A stretch of DNA of 64,000 bases, from the NCBI GenBank assembly GCA_034508935.3, contig CM067445.1, positions 7,963,292-8,027,291 of the forward strand. Direction: 5' to 3'. Every line of letters starts with the position of its first letter. The first letter of the stretch is position 1. The position numbers and the translations under genes were made by a program. Under the pieces are notes generated by a model. That model made no database searches. It was not told where the DNA came from and saw nothing but the letters and a program-made list of their open reading frames with translations. The DNA comes from Berghia stephanieae. Its lineage: Eukaryota; Mollusca; Gastropoda; Nudibranchia; Aeolidiidae. This document shows positions 11,084 through 22,539 of this stretch, piece by piece.

Positions 11084-11480
11084 GTTCATTATGACACCAC
11101 ATTTTCATGTTTCATTTCCTTTTTCTAGGATATTGTTGTAATTATTACTTTTTTTGTCTCTTCCTCCCCCCCCCCCCCCCCCCCCTTTTTTTTTTTTTTT
11201 AAACTGACAGATCATACTCCAGAATGTTTACATCTCCAAGAAATATCAATGAGCTAAATAGCTTTATACTTCAAAACTTTTGCTCATTCAACAGTACATC
11301 ACTGAAGAATGGGCATTTACTATATGCTTTTCAGAAGAATGAGAAAAGCATACCCAAGACAATTTCTTTTTTTCTGGAAATGGAGGCAGCCCTAAACAAA
11401 GCTGCTCTCCAAGTTCATCTTGGGAAATTGCTCAACTCTGAAAAATTTTGTCAAAAGCCTAAAATATGAGAGAGTCTGGA
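11084..11480 (+). repeat. First, partial copy of the X-element 5' exon region
   Basis: Contains the same 5' flank (CGTTCATTATGACACCACA), a C run and T run in front of an acceptor, and the exon frame 11224-11469 (NINELNSFILQNF..., ending KFCQKPKI). It repeats the segments at 11785 and 15156 but lacks the downstream coiled-coil exons. A frame change in the 'LLNS' region ends it early. Confidence 0.75.
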
Positions 11481-11784
11481 GGAAGGCAGAGGATTTAATG
11501 CAGACACCTGAGATATTGAAACTGGGATGATACCGGACAACTAAAAATTATATTCCACTGATTTTAACTTGTATTTTTGTTTGTTCTGCAGGTTAGTGTT
11601 GGTTTAATTAATGTGGTTAATTTCAATACAAATAGTACAGAATAGCATGATAGAGTCAATTCAGGTGAAAGTATATTTCATTCATTACTTTACTCTTTAC
11701 CACAACAAAAATTATCATTTATAACTTTTAATTTTGTTGATTTAATCACAATCGAAGTACTTTTTTTATTTTCAGAGTCAGACG

Positions 11785-13050
11785 TTCATTATGACACCAC
11801 ATTTTCATGTTTCATTTCCTTTTTCTCGGATATTGTTGTAATTATTATTTTTTTTTTGTCTCTTCCCTTACCCCCCTTTTTTTTTAACTGACAGATCATA
11901 CTCCAGAATGTCTTCATCTCCAAGAAATATCAATGAGCTAAATAGCTTTATACTTCAAAACTTTTGCTCATTCAACAGTACATCACTGAAGAATGGGCAT
12001 TTGCTATATGCTTTTCAGAAGAATGAGAAAAGCATACCCAAGACAATTTCTTTTTTTCTGGAAATGGAGGCAGCCCTAAACAAAGCTGCTCTCCAAGTTC
12101 ATCTTGGGAAATTGCTCAACTCGATGAAAAATTTTGTCAAAAGCCTAAAATATGAGAGAGTCTGGAGGAAGGCAGACACCTTATATGCTACATACTACTA
12201 CTACTACTACTACTACAACATCAGTCTGCCATACAATAAATCTACGAAAGGACGGTGCCCGCTGTAAATGGAAGAGAGTTGAGTTGGAGGAGGCAATGTC
12301 TAAATGTCGACGCTTGAGAGCTGAGGTTCGGCGGGCACGGACAGTTTCCCTAAAGAACAAACGACTTTCTCGGCGCTTGCCAGAAAGTGCAGCACTGAGA
12401 AAGTCCTGAGGAGAGCGGCGTTTTTTAAAACGAAAGATTAGGTCATTGGAAGCCAGACCCTCAACTACTGAGCTGGAGAATGAAAACCGTAGGTTGAGGC
12501 GGGCATTGGATGGGAAACAACGAACAGTTGGAGAGTTGGATGACCAATTGAATGCCGTGAACAAGGAGGTGACAAATCTGAGTCAGGAGGTAAAGAACTT
12601 ACAGATAGCAAATGACTATCTTGTAAGTTCAACTGAGGAAGCGGATGATTGTGAGACTGTAGGAGGGAGGCATTATTCGTCTAAAATGAGGAAGGTGATG
12701 TATAAAACTTTGATCTCTCAGGTTCCTGTAGCTCATTCTGGAGGCGTTGTTTCTGGAGGCGTTGTGAGTTATGTTTTACAGGAGCTTGGGAATACAAATG
12801 AGGTGAAGGTGCATCATAAGTCTACTGTTGCCAGGATGGCTTATGAGTTATCTGCACTGTCACATCTTCAGGTTGCTGAGGCTGTGCTTAATTGTGACTG
12901 TGCCACTCTTTGTTGGGATGCAACAACCTATGCAGCTCAGCATGCCAATCAAATTCACATCTCAACAGAGAGGTAGGGCAACTTTTATTTTATCGATAGC
13001 CGAGTTGGCTAGTGGATCAGCAAAGGATTACACTCGTCACATCATCTCGG
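11785..13050 (+). repeat. 1.26-kb direct repeat, left copy (5' part of X)
   Basis: Nearly identical to 15156-16416; the visible differences are the length of a (CTA)n run at 12190-12218 and one G near 12371. It carries the exon frame 11908-12267 and the coiled-coil frame 12446-12976 (Glu/Arg/Leu-rich heptads, then CWDATTYAA). It stops exactly where the LINE tail begins (CATCTCGG at 13043-13050), and the sequence that follows in the right copy is absent here. Confidence 0.9.
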
Positions 13051-15155
13051 TTTTGTTTGTTTTTGTTTTTTAGGTGTTTAATGGCGCTTTCGACACTATT
13101 TAGGTCATTTAAGCGCCCGTTTCTGTCTTTCATCAATCTTTTATCGGCCCCGAGGGGCCACAGCTGATCAAAACGTGTACTGTTGTAATAAAATCTTTAT
13201 AAAATCATAATAGTTACATGTTTGTTAAGTAAAAATATCTATTTACAATTTCTGCAGGAGTTCACATTCCTGCAGATACTTTAAAATTGAAAGCGGATTG
13301 ACCGACTGGAACAGAGACTTCAAGTCACTGTTATCATAATGTTGTGACCTTATCTGTTCTAATTCTGTACATTCAATTAAAATGTGTTGAACTGTCAGGT
13401 CACAGTTACATCTTCTGCAGAGGGTTTTTCATCCCTCTCCAGAAGGAAACGGTGAGTGAGGGCAGTATGTCCGATCCGGAGTCGAGTTATTTTTACCTCG
13501 TCTCTTCTTTTTAGCCCCGAGTTGGGTCTGGGGCCGAGGTCACTTTTAATTTGTTTTAATTTGTTATGTACATCTCGACTCCAGGATCGTTCCCATTCCT
13601 TTCGGACATGTTTTTTTATATTGATCTTTAAATCCGCGTGTGGGATTTTACTGCCCTCTTGTAATTCTTGGCTCACCGCCTCTTTTACCAGTCGATCCGC
13701 TTCTTCGTTCCCCTGGATACCCACATGACTAGGTACCCAGAGAAAACAAACTTTCTTTTTCTTAATAAATAATTTATTTGCACCTTCCAAGATACTTATG
13801 AGTCTTGGATCGGTGCAATAAAAATTTGAGATCCCCTTAAGTACGGACAGCGAGTCAGACAAGATCAAGAATTTATTTTTATTCGATCTCTCAGCCAAAC
13901 GGAGAGCATTTAGGATTGCTCTCGATTCCGCTGTAAAGATCGAAACATTTCTATCCAGGCGAAGTGATCCTGTGCCTTCCGATGAGTGATAGGCACATCC
14001 TACTGCATCTGCGCTCTTTGAACCATCCGTAAATATGTGAGTATGGTTTTTGTATGTTTGTAATATTGCTTTTAGTGTCTGTAAATATGTGGGTCTGTTT
14101 GTGATTTTTCCAGTTTTGTTAGGTCCAAATTTATGTTTGGTCTATGTATGGACCATGGTGGTGTCTTTGCCTGGACGTATGGATGTATCCTATCTAGACT
14201 GATGTTCATGTCTGCGATGTCTTTTTTTATTCTGCAACCTAATGGTGGTGTCATTTTTGGGTGCTTGCGAAATTTTTCTTCTAGTGTCCTATCCGTGTAG
14301 TGTACATGTTTGTGTGCTGGGTTGTCGTGCAGCGATGTGACCTTAGTAACATACTGGAGAGCCAGTTTTTTCCTCCTGAGATGGAGAGGTGGCTCATCTG
14401 CCTCAGCATAAAGGCTTGCCACTGGAGAAGTGCGGAAAGCCCCGAGTGCCAAGCGCAGTCCCTGATGATGAATTGGGTCCAGCATGCCTAAGTAGGATGG
14501 TTTTGCAGAGCCGTATACAAAAGATGCGTAGTCCAGTTTTGATCGAATAAGGGTTCGGTATATCTTTAGAAGAGTGTTTGTGTCCGAACCCCATTCCATG
14601 CTCGACAGAACTCTCATTATTCTCATTGCTTTCATGCATCGCAGTCTGAGATCTTTGATATGGGCGAGGAAATTTAGTTTCCTATCAAAGATCAAACCCA
14701 GGAATCGGGCTTCGTCCTTTACCTCAATTCTGGAATTGTTGAGATAAAGGTCAGGCTGTCTAATGCAGGTGCGTTTTCGGCAGAAGTGGACAGCTACTGT
14801 TTTTGATGGGGAGAAGGAGAAACCATTGAGATTTGCCCACTCCGACAGTTTGTTTAGTTGGAGTTGTAACTGTCTCTCAATGGTTCCATACTCGATTTAC
14901 TTCGATAGCATACAAGAAAGTCATCAACATATAAGGAACAGTCAACATTCTGTCTCATTGCATTCACTATTGAGTTTATTTTAATCTCAAACAGAATGGG
15001 AGACAGAATGCTACCCTGTGGAACTCCCTCTTCCTGATCAAATGGATCAGAAAAGGTGGATCCTGCTTTGACCTGAAAGGATCTGTTGTTTAAAAATGCT
15101 CTGACAAACATTGGAAGGTTTCCTCGTAGACCAAGTTTGTGCAGATCTTTGAGGA
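13051..15155 (-). mobile_element. LINE copy 2 (same family as 6578-8535)
   Basis: Very similar to copy 1 but about 130 bp longer at its 5' end, adding an RT segment reading GVPQGSILSPILFEIKINS. The frame is broken at several places, so RT and RNase H lie in separate frames (15111-14854, 14695-14072, 13898-13395). The RNase H frame continues into the knuckle region RIGHTALTHRFLLERDEKP that is out of frame in copy 1. The 3' hairpin and (A)nC tail lie at 13051-13125. No short target duplication is present; 1.26-kb direct repeats flank it instead. Confidence 0.9.
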
Positions 15156-16416
15156 TTCATTATGACACCACATTTTCATGTTTCATTTCCTTTTTCTCGG
15201 ATATTGTTGTAATTATTATTTTTTTTTTGTCTCTTCCCTTACCCCCCTTTTTTTTTAACTGACAGATCATACTCCAGAATGTCTTCATCTCCAAGAAATA
15301 TCAATGAGCTAAATAGCTTTATACTTCAAAACTTTTGCTCATTCAACAGTACATCACTGAAGAATGGGCATTTGCTATATGCTTTTCAGAAGAATGAGAA
15401 AAGCATACCCAAGACAATTTCTTTTTTTCTGGAAATGGAGGCAGCCCTAAACAAAGCTGCTCTCCAAGTTCATCTTGGGAAATTGCTCAACTCGATGAAA
15501 AATTTTGTCAAAAGCCTAAAATATGAGAGAGTCTGGAGGAAGGCAGACACCTTATATGCTACCTACTACTACTACTACTACAACATCAGTCTGCCATACA
15601 ATAAATCTACGAAAGGACGGTGCCCGCTGTAAATGGAAGAGAGTTGAGTTGGAGGAGGCAATGTCTAAATGTCGACGCTTGAGAGCTGAGGTTCGGCGGG
15701 CACGGACAGTTTCCCTAAAGAACAAACGACTTTCTCGGGCGCTTGCCAGAAAGTGCAGCACTGAGAAAGTCCTGAGGAGAGCGGCGTTTTTTAAAACGAA
15801 AGATTAGGTCATTGGAAGCCAGACCCTCAACTACTGAGCTGGAGAATGAAAACCGTAGGTTGAGGCGGGCATTGGATGGGAAACAACGAACAGTTGGAGA
15901 GTTGGATGACCAATTGAATGCCGTGAACAAGGAGGTGACAAATCTGAGTCAGGAGGTAAAGAACTTACAGATAGCAAATGACTATCTTGTAAGTTCAACT
16001 GAGGAAGCGGATGATTGTGAGACTGTAGGAGGGAGGCATTATTCGTCTAAAATGAGGAAGGTGATGTATAAAACTTTGATCTCTCAGGTTCCTGTAGCTC
16101 ATTCTGGAGGCGTTGTTTCTGGAGGCGTTGTGAGTTATGTTTTACAGGAGCTTGGGAATACAAATGAGGTGAAGGTGCATCATAAGTCTACTGTTGCCAG
16201 GATGGCTTATGAGTTATCTGCACTGTCACATCTTCAGGTTGCTGAGGCTGTGCTTAATTGTGACTGTGCCACTCTTTGTTGGGATGCAACAACCTATGCA
16301 GCTCAGCATGCCAATCAAATTCACATCTCAACAGAGAGGTAGGGCAACTTTTATTTTATCGATAGCCGAGTTGGCTAGTGGATCAGCAAAGGATTACACT
16401 CGTCACATCATCTCGG
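15156..16416 (+). repeat. 1.26-kb direct repeat, right copy (5' part of X)
   Basis: Starts with TTCATTATGACACCAC directly after the truncated 5' end of LINE copy 2 and runs into the rest of the X gene without a break (CTCGGTTATCGATGAG...). See the left copy at 11785-13050. Confidence 0.9.
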
Positions 16417-18770
16417 TTATCGATGAGATAGCCACAAGCTATTCTATCTACAGTGGACAGGACTTCATTTCGATAAAGAATGATTTCCTGTCTAAGATTT
16501 CCAGCACAGTGAGTGATCGTGCTCCAGTCAACCACTGTGTTGTGGAACAGTTGAAAGAGGAGTTGGAGCTGGACATTATGGAGCTGAATTGTAACGTTCA
16601 TCCCCTGGATGGCTTTGCTTCCCACACACGTTCAGCTCTGGGCAATCTGGACCAGGAAGACGGGCTTAAAAGCAATGGTCGAGGTGACTGCTGTGCTGCC
16701 AACTTCATCTATGCCATTTCTAAGGTCAGGTAGGCATGATTTTTTTCCCCTGGTTTCATTGTCAGATTTAATGCACTTGTTTTGTACAAATATTATCTCT
16801 TCTAGGCTTTAGGTCTAAGTGGCAAGACACTTGCCCTTGGACTTGGAACAAAATCAAAAGGTTCAAATTTCAATCATCGCATTGTTTTAAATAACAAAGG
16901 ACCATATCTGATCATAGATCTGCTGATGACAGTTTTCATTGTTGATTTCATCTTTGCTCCTATTTTTAAAGTAAATTTTCAATGCACATATTTTTGATGA
17001 AGAAACAAGGAAAAAGTGTTACAGTTTATGAAGTGAGGTTTTAGAGAGAATTTAATATATTTGAGGGGAAAAAAATATACAATTTAATGGCTCTTTACAT
17101 TTTGAACTTGCTTGCGAAATTTATTTACCATCCTTTTTTTTCAGCACACTATCACTTGTTTGTCACCTTGGTTCTTTAACAAATCATATTTATTTTTACA
17201 TTTATTTTTGATCCTCGACAGATACAAGCAGACTGGGGATCCATTTGGGTTCAAGACTTTCATGGCAAGAAAGGACATCCCCTGGGATGTATTTGTCCAT
17301 TATGTGGGCAATAGACTGCATGCTATGTTCCGAATGGCTGGCAGCATAGTAGCTTACAAATCAGAACTCCTTGTATACCTTGAGAGGTACTTTACTCTCT
17401 TTATCTCGTATTTCATTTTTTTTAGCCTATGTCCATTACAAACTTTTTTTCTCTCTCTGTAATGATTCACATTCATTTTAGTAATAGTAAGATCCCAGTT
17501 GAATCAAATTATACTATTTGTACGGCTTTGTGGTCTTATGGTAGCTCGCTGGTCTTCTGACTGGTATATCCCTGTTTTGAGTACCACTGTGGATAACAGT
17601 TTAGTCCATGCAAAAGGCTCTTGACTCACACTTTCTCACCACCTTTTAAAATTAATAATTTATAGTGCTTTGAAAAAGCCTAAATAGTTTTTGTCTTTTA
17701 AAAGCTGTTTCGCTTCAATTCTTTATTTTTTCTAATTGACCTATTGTGTGTGTGTTTGAGTTAAATAGCTTATCTGTCTTTGTGATGATTGTGCCACATC
17801 GATAACTGATTGACAAACAAGTTTACCTTTACCCATTTTTGTCAACAGATTTTGTCGACTTGAAGCTCGTCGGACCTTGCTCAGGGATTTGAACGACATT
17901 CGAATGGTTGCCCAGTTCCAAGCTCTTGGACTGGGTGGGAAGTTTATAACAGGCCCGTGGATGACCCTCTTTTATGGGAATAGCCGTAGACTGAGCAGTC
18001 TGGAGATGGGTGTATATCAGGCTCTTTGATAAGAACTTGACAGCCTTCATTGAGCAACCTCTAAAGATGCTCACCTCATCTTAGGATGTCTTCGATAATG
18101 ATGTTCCTGCCAGTAATGTAATAACATCCCTGCGAAACACAGGACCCAGCTTTGTTGCAAAAATATCTGACTGCCATTCTTGCAGCATTTAAGAAGGTGA
18201 CCTGCAATCAGCTGGGAGAAAACCATTACTGACACAATATTGATGCCATCAGATGAAGACCTTCAGTTTCAGTCAACGAAGTCTGCTTCACCGAATAACT
18301 TTTGGGCAGAGAGGAGTTTGAGGATGACAGATGCTTTATGGAGGCGTGCCCCAAATGCTTCTTTAGGGTTCTAGATGCGAAGTCAAGCCAGAACAACAGC
18401 ACCTTCCTTGGTTGACACTGACAGCACCACATGAACGATAGAAAGTATGCTGTCAAGAGGGGGTCTTATTTAAGGGCAGCACATTCTAGGTGGTCCAGAA
18501 ACATTGGTGCTGCTACGCAGGAGAGGCAGTTTTTGGTGGGGCAGGCACGAGACAAGAAGATGAGGCAGGCACTGGAGAAAGAAGTCAAGGAGTCCCTCAT
18601 AAAGCAGGATGCTCAAATTCAATATATGAGGGACTCAGCTGGACACAGAAGGGCTTCATAAATAAAATCATTCGCAGCGAGGATGTTCTTGGTGCCCTTT
18701 TTCAACATACTTGGGAATCGGAAGAGGGAGTTGATATTACTTACTGAGGGTGACTATGGCCACCACACAA
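15279..18770 (+). pseudogene. X1: unclassified spliced transposon-like protein
   Basis: I do not recognise a named family. Readable parts in order: an exon 15279-15632 with a Tyr run from a (CTA)n repeat; a basic segment and long coiled coil (about 15600-15990); a block with VLQELGN, HKSTVARMAYELS and LCWDATTYAA; SGSAKDYTRHIISVI; VSDRAPVNH; LNCNVHPLDGF; an exon 17221-17386 (GNRLHAMFRMAGS); an exon from 17850 (FQALGLGGKF); a decayed ERSLRMTDALWRRAPNAS block near 18310; an Arg-rich helix (18431-18661); and HTWESEEGVDITY near 18705. Introns are bounded by GT and AG, for example 16730-16805 and 17387-17849. Conserved acidic residues (WDATT, SDRAPVNH) suggest an RNase H-like transposase core, which is inference. 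At least three frame changes make it dead. Confidence 0.6.
17520..17665 (+). mobile_element. SINE-B, diverged copy in an X1 intron
   Basis: tRNA-like head (TGTGGTCTTATGGTAGCTCG) followed by the CTCTTGACTCACACTTTCTC block of SINE-B; the rest of the body is lost. It lies inside the intron 17387-17849. Confidence 0.65.
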
Positions 18771-19900
18771 AAATGCTGCTGAGGAATGCATGAATCGAGC
18801 AGCAGTTATTGTTAAAGGTAATTTGAGTTCAGATAATATTCCAGAAAGTCTGTCTCTTATGATGGAACATGGCATAAGAGAGGCTTTTCAAGCCATACAG
18901 GTGTAGGTGTTGCCATTGATTACATGTTTTGTTCTGGACACTCAGACTTTATCCAATTTCTGTTTGGCTTGTGAGAAAGGGCCCCGGCAAGATGATGAGA
19001 GATATATTTCATGGAGAGCTGCTCATCAGTGTCAAAAGAACTGTTTGACAACAGCTGGTGCTATGGAGACAGAAGCTGCCTCAGCAATATTTCATCGCTC
19101 TGTTGCCTCCAGGTGCCTCATGTACACAATTTTGTGTGATGGGGACGCAAAAGCCCATGAAAGAGTGAAAAATGTATCTGGTGAACATAACCAGGTAGTG
19201 AAGAGGACTGTGTTAATCATATTAGTAAAAGAATGTTTAATGCTCTTACAAAATTAAAATCGGAAAATAAGGCGACTCTAAATCGCAAACTAACAAAGTG
19301 TGCCATAGAGAAAATTACAAATGTGTACGCTGCTAATTTAAAAAGGAGTGCTCCAGATGTTGCGCAGATGCGCATTGATGTTCAGGCTGGTATGCTGCAC
19401 ATGGAAAGCACGGATGACCATCCACAACATCATCTTTGTCCATCAGGTCCTCTCTCTTGGTGTTTCTACAATCGAGCATCTGCTTTGGAAGAGGAGTCAC
19501 GGAAACACCGTCCAACTTTTTCCTCTTTTGTCGGGAAAAGTCTTTGTCCTGTTGTGGACCGCCTTACGGATGAGACATTACTGAGTCGCTGTTCTTCAAT
19601 GAAGACCCAAAATGCCAACGAGTGCTTCAACTAGACAATATGGGCATGGTGTCCGAAGGAGACTTTTGCGAAAAGCTAACAGTGGAGACGGCAGTGGCTC
19701 TGGCCGTTCTAAATTTTAATTGTGGCCCTCGAGGCATTCTCATGTCTTTAGAGAAATGAAAATCCCAATTAATTCCTTATTGTCCTTATATTTGGAAAAG
19801 GCCTCTGGACTTAGAATTAAAAGAAGTAAATGTTCTCAAAGAAAGGAATCAAAGTGGGCGAGAAGGCAGAAAAAGAAAAAGAAATTGATGAAGGAAGATG
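18771..19900 (+). pseudogene. M2: Mutator-like transposase, next to X1
   Basis: Contains SYDGTWHKRGFSSH (about 18862), a VLDTQTLSNFCLAC segment, TTAGAMETEAASAIFHRSV, ILCDGDAKAH, VKRTV (in place of KEDCVNH, through a frame change near 19195), CAIEKITNVYAAN, MLHMESTDDHPQHH-C, LSWCFYNRA, RLTDETLLSRCSS and KTQNANE (near 19605). A Cys-Phe-Asn then a stop at 19632 break the frame; further on TAVALAVLNFN and an Arg/Lys-rich end are readable. It starts within about 30 bp of the last recognisable X1 residue block, so the two are physically adjacent. Confidence 0.75.
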
Positions 19901-20119
19901 AACTGGAGAAGCGTGAAGGTGTGATGATAGATTTTAAAAATAAACCCCTATTTTCTTGAAAAATCCAAGATGGCGGCCATTTTTTGTGAATTTTTGAAGA
20001 ATTTTTTTTATTTATTCAGTAATATATATGTGTTTTCTATCACCGAACCTCTCTAAATCTCATAAATGGTTGCCCCATGTGTTCAGGACTAGCATTTGAA
20101 AATTTCCCCCTCATCTTGC
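19901..20119. other. Flank of M2 with an AAGATGGCGGCC motif
   Basis: No gene. The stretch holds CCAAGATGGCGGCC (about 19967-19980), which matches the known YY1 site core. It may be the 3' flank or terminal region of the M2 element. Confidence 0.4.
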
Positions 20120-20990
20120 CTTAATAAAAAAACACTTATCTTGAGCTAAGAACTATAAAGCACCAAAAGCTCGATCTAGAAGAATTACGGTAAATCAAAA
20201 ACTTTCAAGAGAACATAAACCGCTCTTGAATCAGATAAAAGAACTTGAAAGAAAGAACCAAAAACTCTATGAAAAATATATTGTGCTCAGCAGAAAACAG
20301 GCAGAGGAAAATAACCAACATTCTGCTTCATCAAAGAGTGACAGTGATGCGGAAATTATTACTAAACTAAAAAAGAATTACAATTGTTCCACTCACAAAG
20401 CCGTTTTCAACTGCTTACTCTGTAATGTTCCAGTGGACTGCGTTTCTAAAGTATTATCATATACCGTGATAACATGAAGAGGAAAAATCCTCTCGGATTT
20501 CCCATCTCCCTATTCATGCTCCATCATGATGAGGGAGTTGGGCGTCTTATCAAATCTCCAAGTAGACGAGGCTTTATTAAATGCACCCACTTGCTGTCTC
20601 TCCTGGGATGAAACTACAAAAGAAGGCAAACATATCAACACTATACACATCAATACACCAGACAATACACTCACCATCAACAGCCAAGAACTTTCTGGTG
20701 GTAAAGCATCAGACTACACACATCACATCACAGAAATACTTGAAGACATCAGTTCTTTATATACTGCATACACTAACACAGACAAACACACTACAAATAA
20801 AAGCTAAAAGTTTGTCGACGTTGACAGACCATGCGTCGTCAAATCACGCTACAGTTGTGCTTTTGGAGGAGAATCAGGACGCAGTCTGCTAGAACTAAAC
20901 TGTCAAATCCATCCACTGGATGGTTTGGCTAATGCAGCCCGAACAACCTTAAAGACCATGGACAGAGAGAATGAAACTACATTGTAAAGG
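20120..20990 (+). pseudogene. X2: second, diverged member of family X
   Basis: A Lys/Glu-rich coiled coil (20226-20340) precedes MMRELGVLSNLQVDEALL, LSWDETT, QELSGGKASDYTHHI, a broken middle and LLELNCQIHPLDGLANAART. These align with X1 blocks (MAYELSALSHLQVAEA, LCWDATT, ELASGSAKDYTRHI, LNCNVHPLDGF). The strong protein-level but weak DNA-level match shows two old subfamilies. Frame changes lie near 20480 and 20800-20880. Confidence 0.6.
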
Positions 20991-21439
20991 ACAATTATAA
21001 ATATTGTTGGAGTGCTTACAATTGGCAAATTATGCCACATGAAATGTAAATTTTGTTTCATTCATAATGAGCAAACATATTTTAATGTGAGTTTCTAAAT
21101 TTTAAATGGTTCCATTCATACATCTTGTCAACTTCTATACTGTCTTATTCCTGCTTTGCATTTTATTTTAAATTCCTCAATTTTTCTTTTACTTCATGTT
21201 TCCACAAGATTTATATAGACAGAGTACTTAAAGTGTGCTGTGCACCGATTAGAGATTATGAAAGAGAATCCCGTTGAGCTGTGCAGTTCGTGTTGATGTA
21301 TTTGGACGGCCACTAGTACGGGAACCTGTACTGTCAAGTTTGAAAATTATTGAAAACGAGTCCGAGTCCTCAAAAATTATTGATACTTTTCTGATTACAC
21401 TTCAATGACAGCTTTGTCGCTATTTGTACGGGGAGTTGG
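20991..21439. other. No gene recognised
   Basis: AT-rich stretch between the middle and the C-terminal part of X. It may hold decayed exons; nothing can be assigned. Confidence 0.4.
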
Positions 21440-21790
21440 CTAATTAAACTGAGGACCAGCTGAATTGTGCACTTGCTGCCCCAGTTCATAATTTATGGGC
21501 TGAAAGAAATTTAGGGATGTTTGATGCACAGCTTCACAGGGCGCCAAATGCATCAGTCACTTTTCTTGGCGCAAAATGTAAAGCAACTTGTAATGGAACT
21601 CTTCTCTGGCTAGATTTTCACTCCATTGAAGAGCAATGTAGCCTAACAAATTTTACTACTACTTCGGTGTCTGCAAGACGGAAAAATGAAAAGGAAAAAA
21701 TACAAAACTATAGAGCAAGAAATTTTTAAGCGGATCAAATTGAGGATACAGAACAAAGACCCAAACGAGGAAAAGCGTGGCCTTTGCAGT
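21440..21790 (+). pseudogene. X3: C-terminal RAPNAS block of family X
   Basis: Reads TEDQLNCALAAPVHNLWAER, then NLGMFDAQLHRAPNASVTF, KCKATCNGTLLWLDFHSIEE and a Lys/Arg-rich helix. The same block occurs at 36137-36650, 37150-37330 and 39000-39180, and in decayed form in X1 near 18310. The frame ends at 21729 after a frame change. Confidence 0.65.
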
Positions 21791-22539
21791 AATTAATCAA
21801 TGTTTGAATATTCAGTTGGCGATTTCTGAAGCAATGCATCACAGTTTGTAGGTTCACAGGGAATCGCATGCCGCCAAAACAATATACAAAGGATTGCGAG
21901 CCATAGAGCAGTTACGGTTATGTAAAATGAGTTGGGGCTAGGAGGTGGAGGGGGGGGGGGGGGGGGGGTGGGGTAGACGCTTTAAAAGGGCAGTTTAAAA
22001 AATGTTTCACATGAAATGTTAGGTTTATCTATATCTTTTTATTCCAGTACAATGCTTGCAAAGTGAAAAGAACAGATTGGACGAGCCTTGCACGTCAACA
22101 GCACATCTTGAGCTACCCCTCGTATCTGAACCATTGACCGACACCCTGGCTTCACCTTCTCCAGAGTCATTACAACCTTCTCAGTCGTCGCCTGTAGTAT
22201 CCGGTATGTTTGCAATACTAAATATGAACATAGTGCACCTGTCTTTCTTACATTTTTCTGGTATTTTCTCGGAAAAATAACGTCATAGTGTGAGCTTTGG
22301 GACGGTAAAGGAGTAAACATTTCTTTAAAAAACTAATAATTACACGGCGTTAAATTATTCAAATATCTATGTTTATTCTTTTTAATTAAACAGATAAAGA
22401 AGTGCTATATTTTACAAAGACTGTCTGCAACAAACCTGGAGGAGTGCCCCAATAATTACATCAGAGAAGACGAGGTCTTAAAAGGCGTAAGTAATTTATG
22501 AGATTTGTTTTGTTTTCTTTTCTTTTATATACATAATAC
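21791..22539 (+). other. X-element 3' region with G run and possible small exons
   Basis: Holds a G run at about 21950-21968. A short open stretch at 22056-22204 (Ser/Pro-rich, LELPLVSEPLTD) precedes a possible donor GTATGT. Another at about 22390-22488 (EVLYFTKTVCNKPGG) ends in GTAAGT. These exon calls are weak. Confidence 0.3.
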
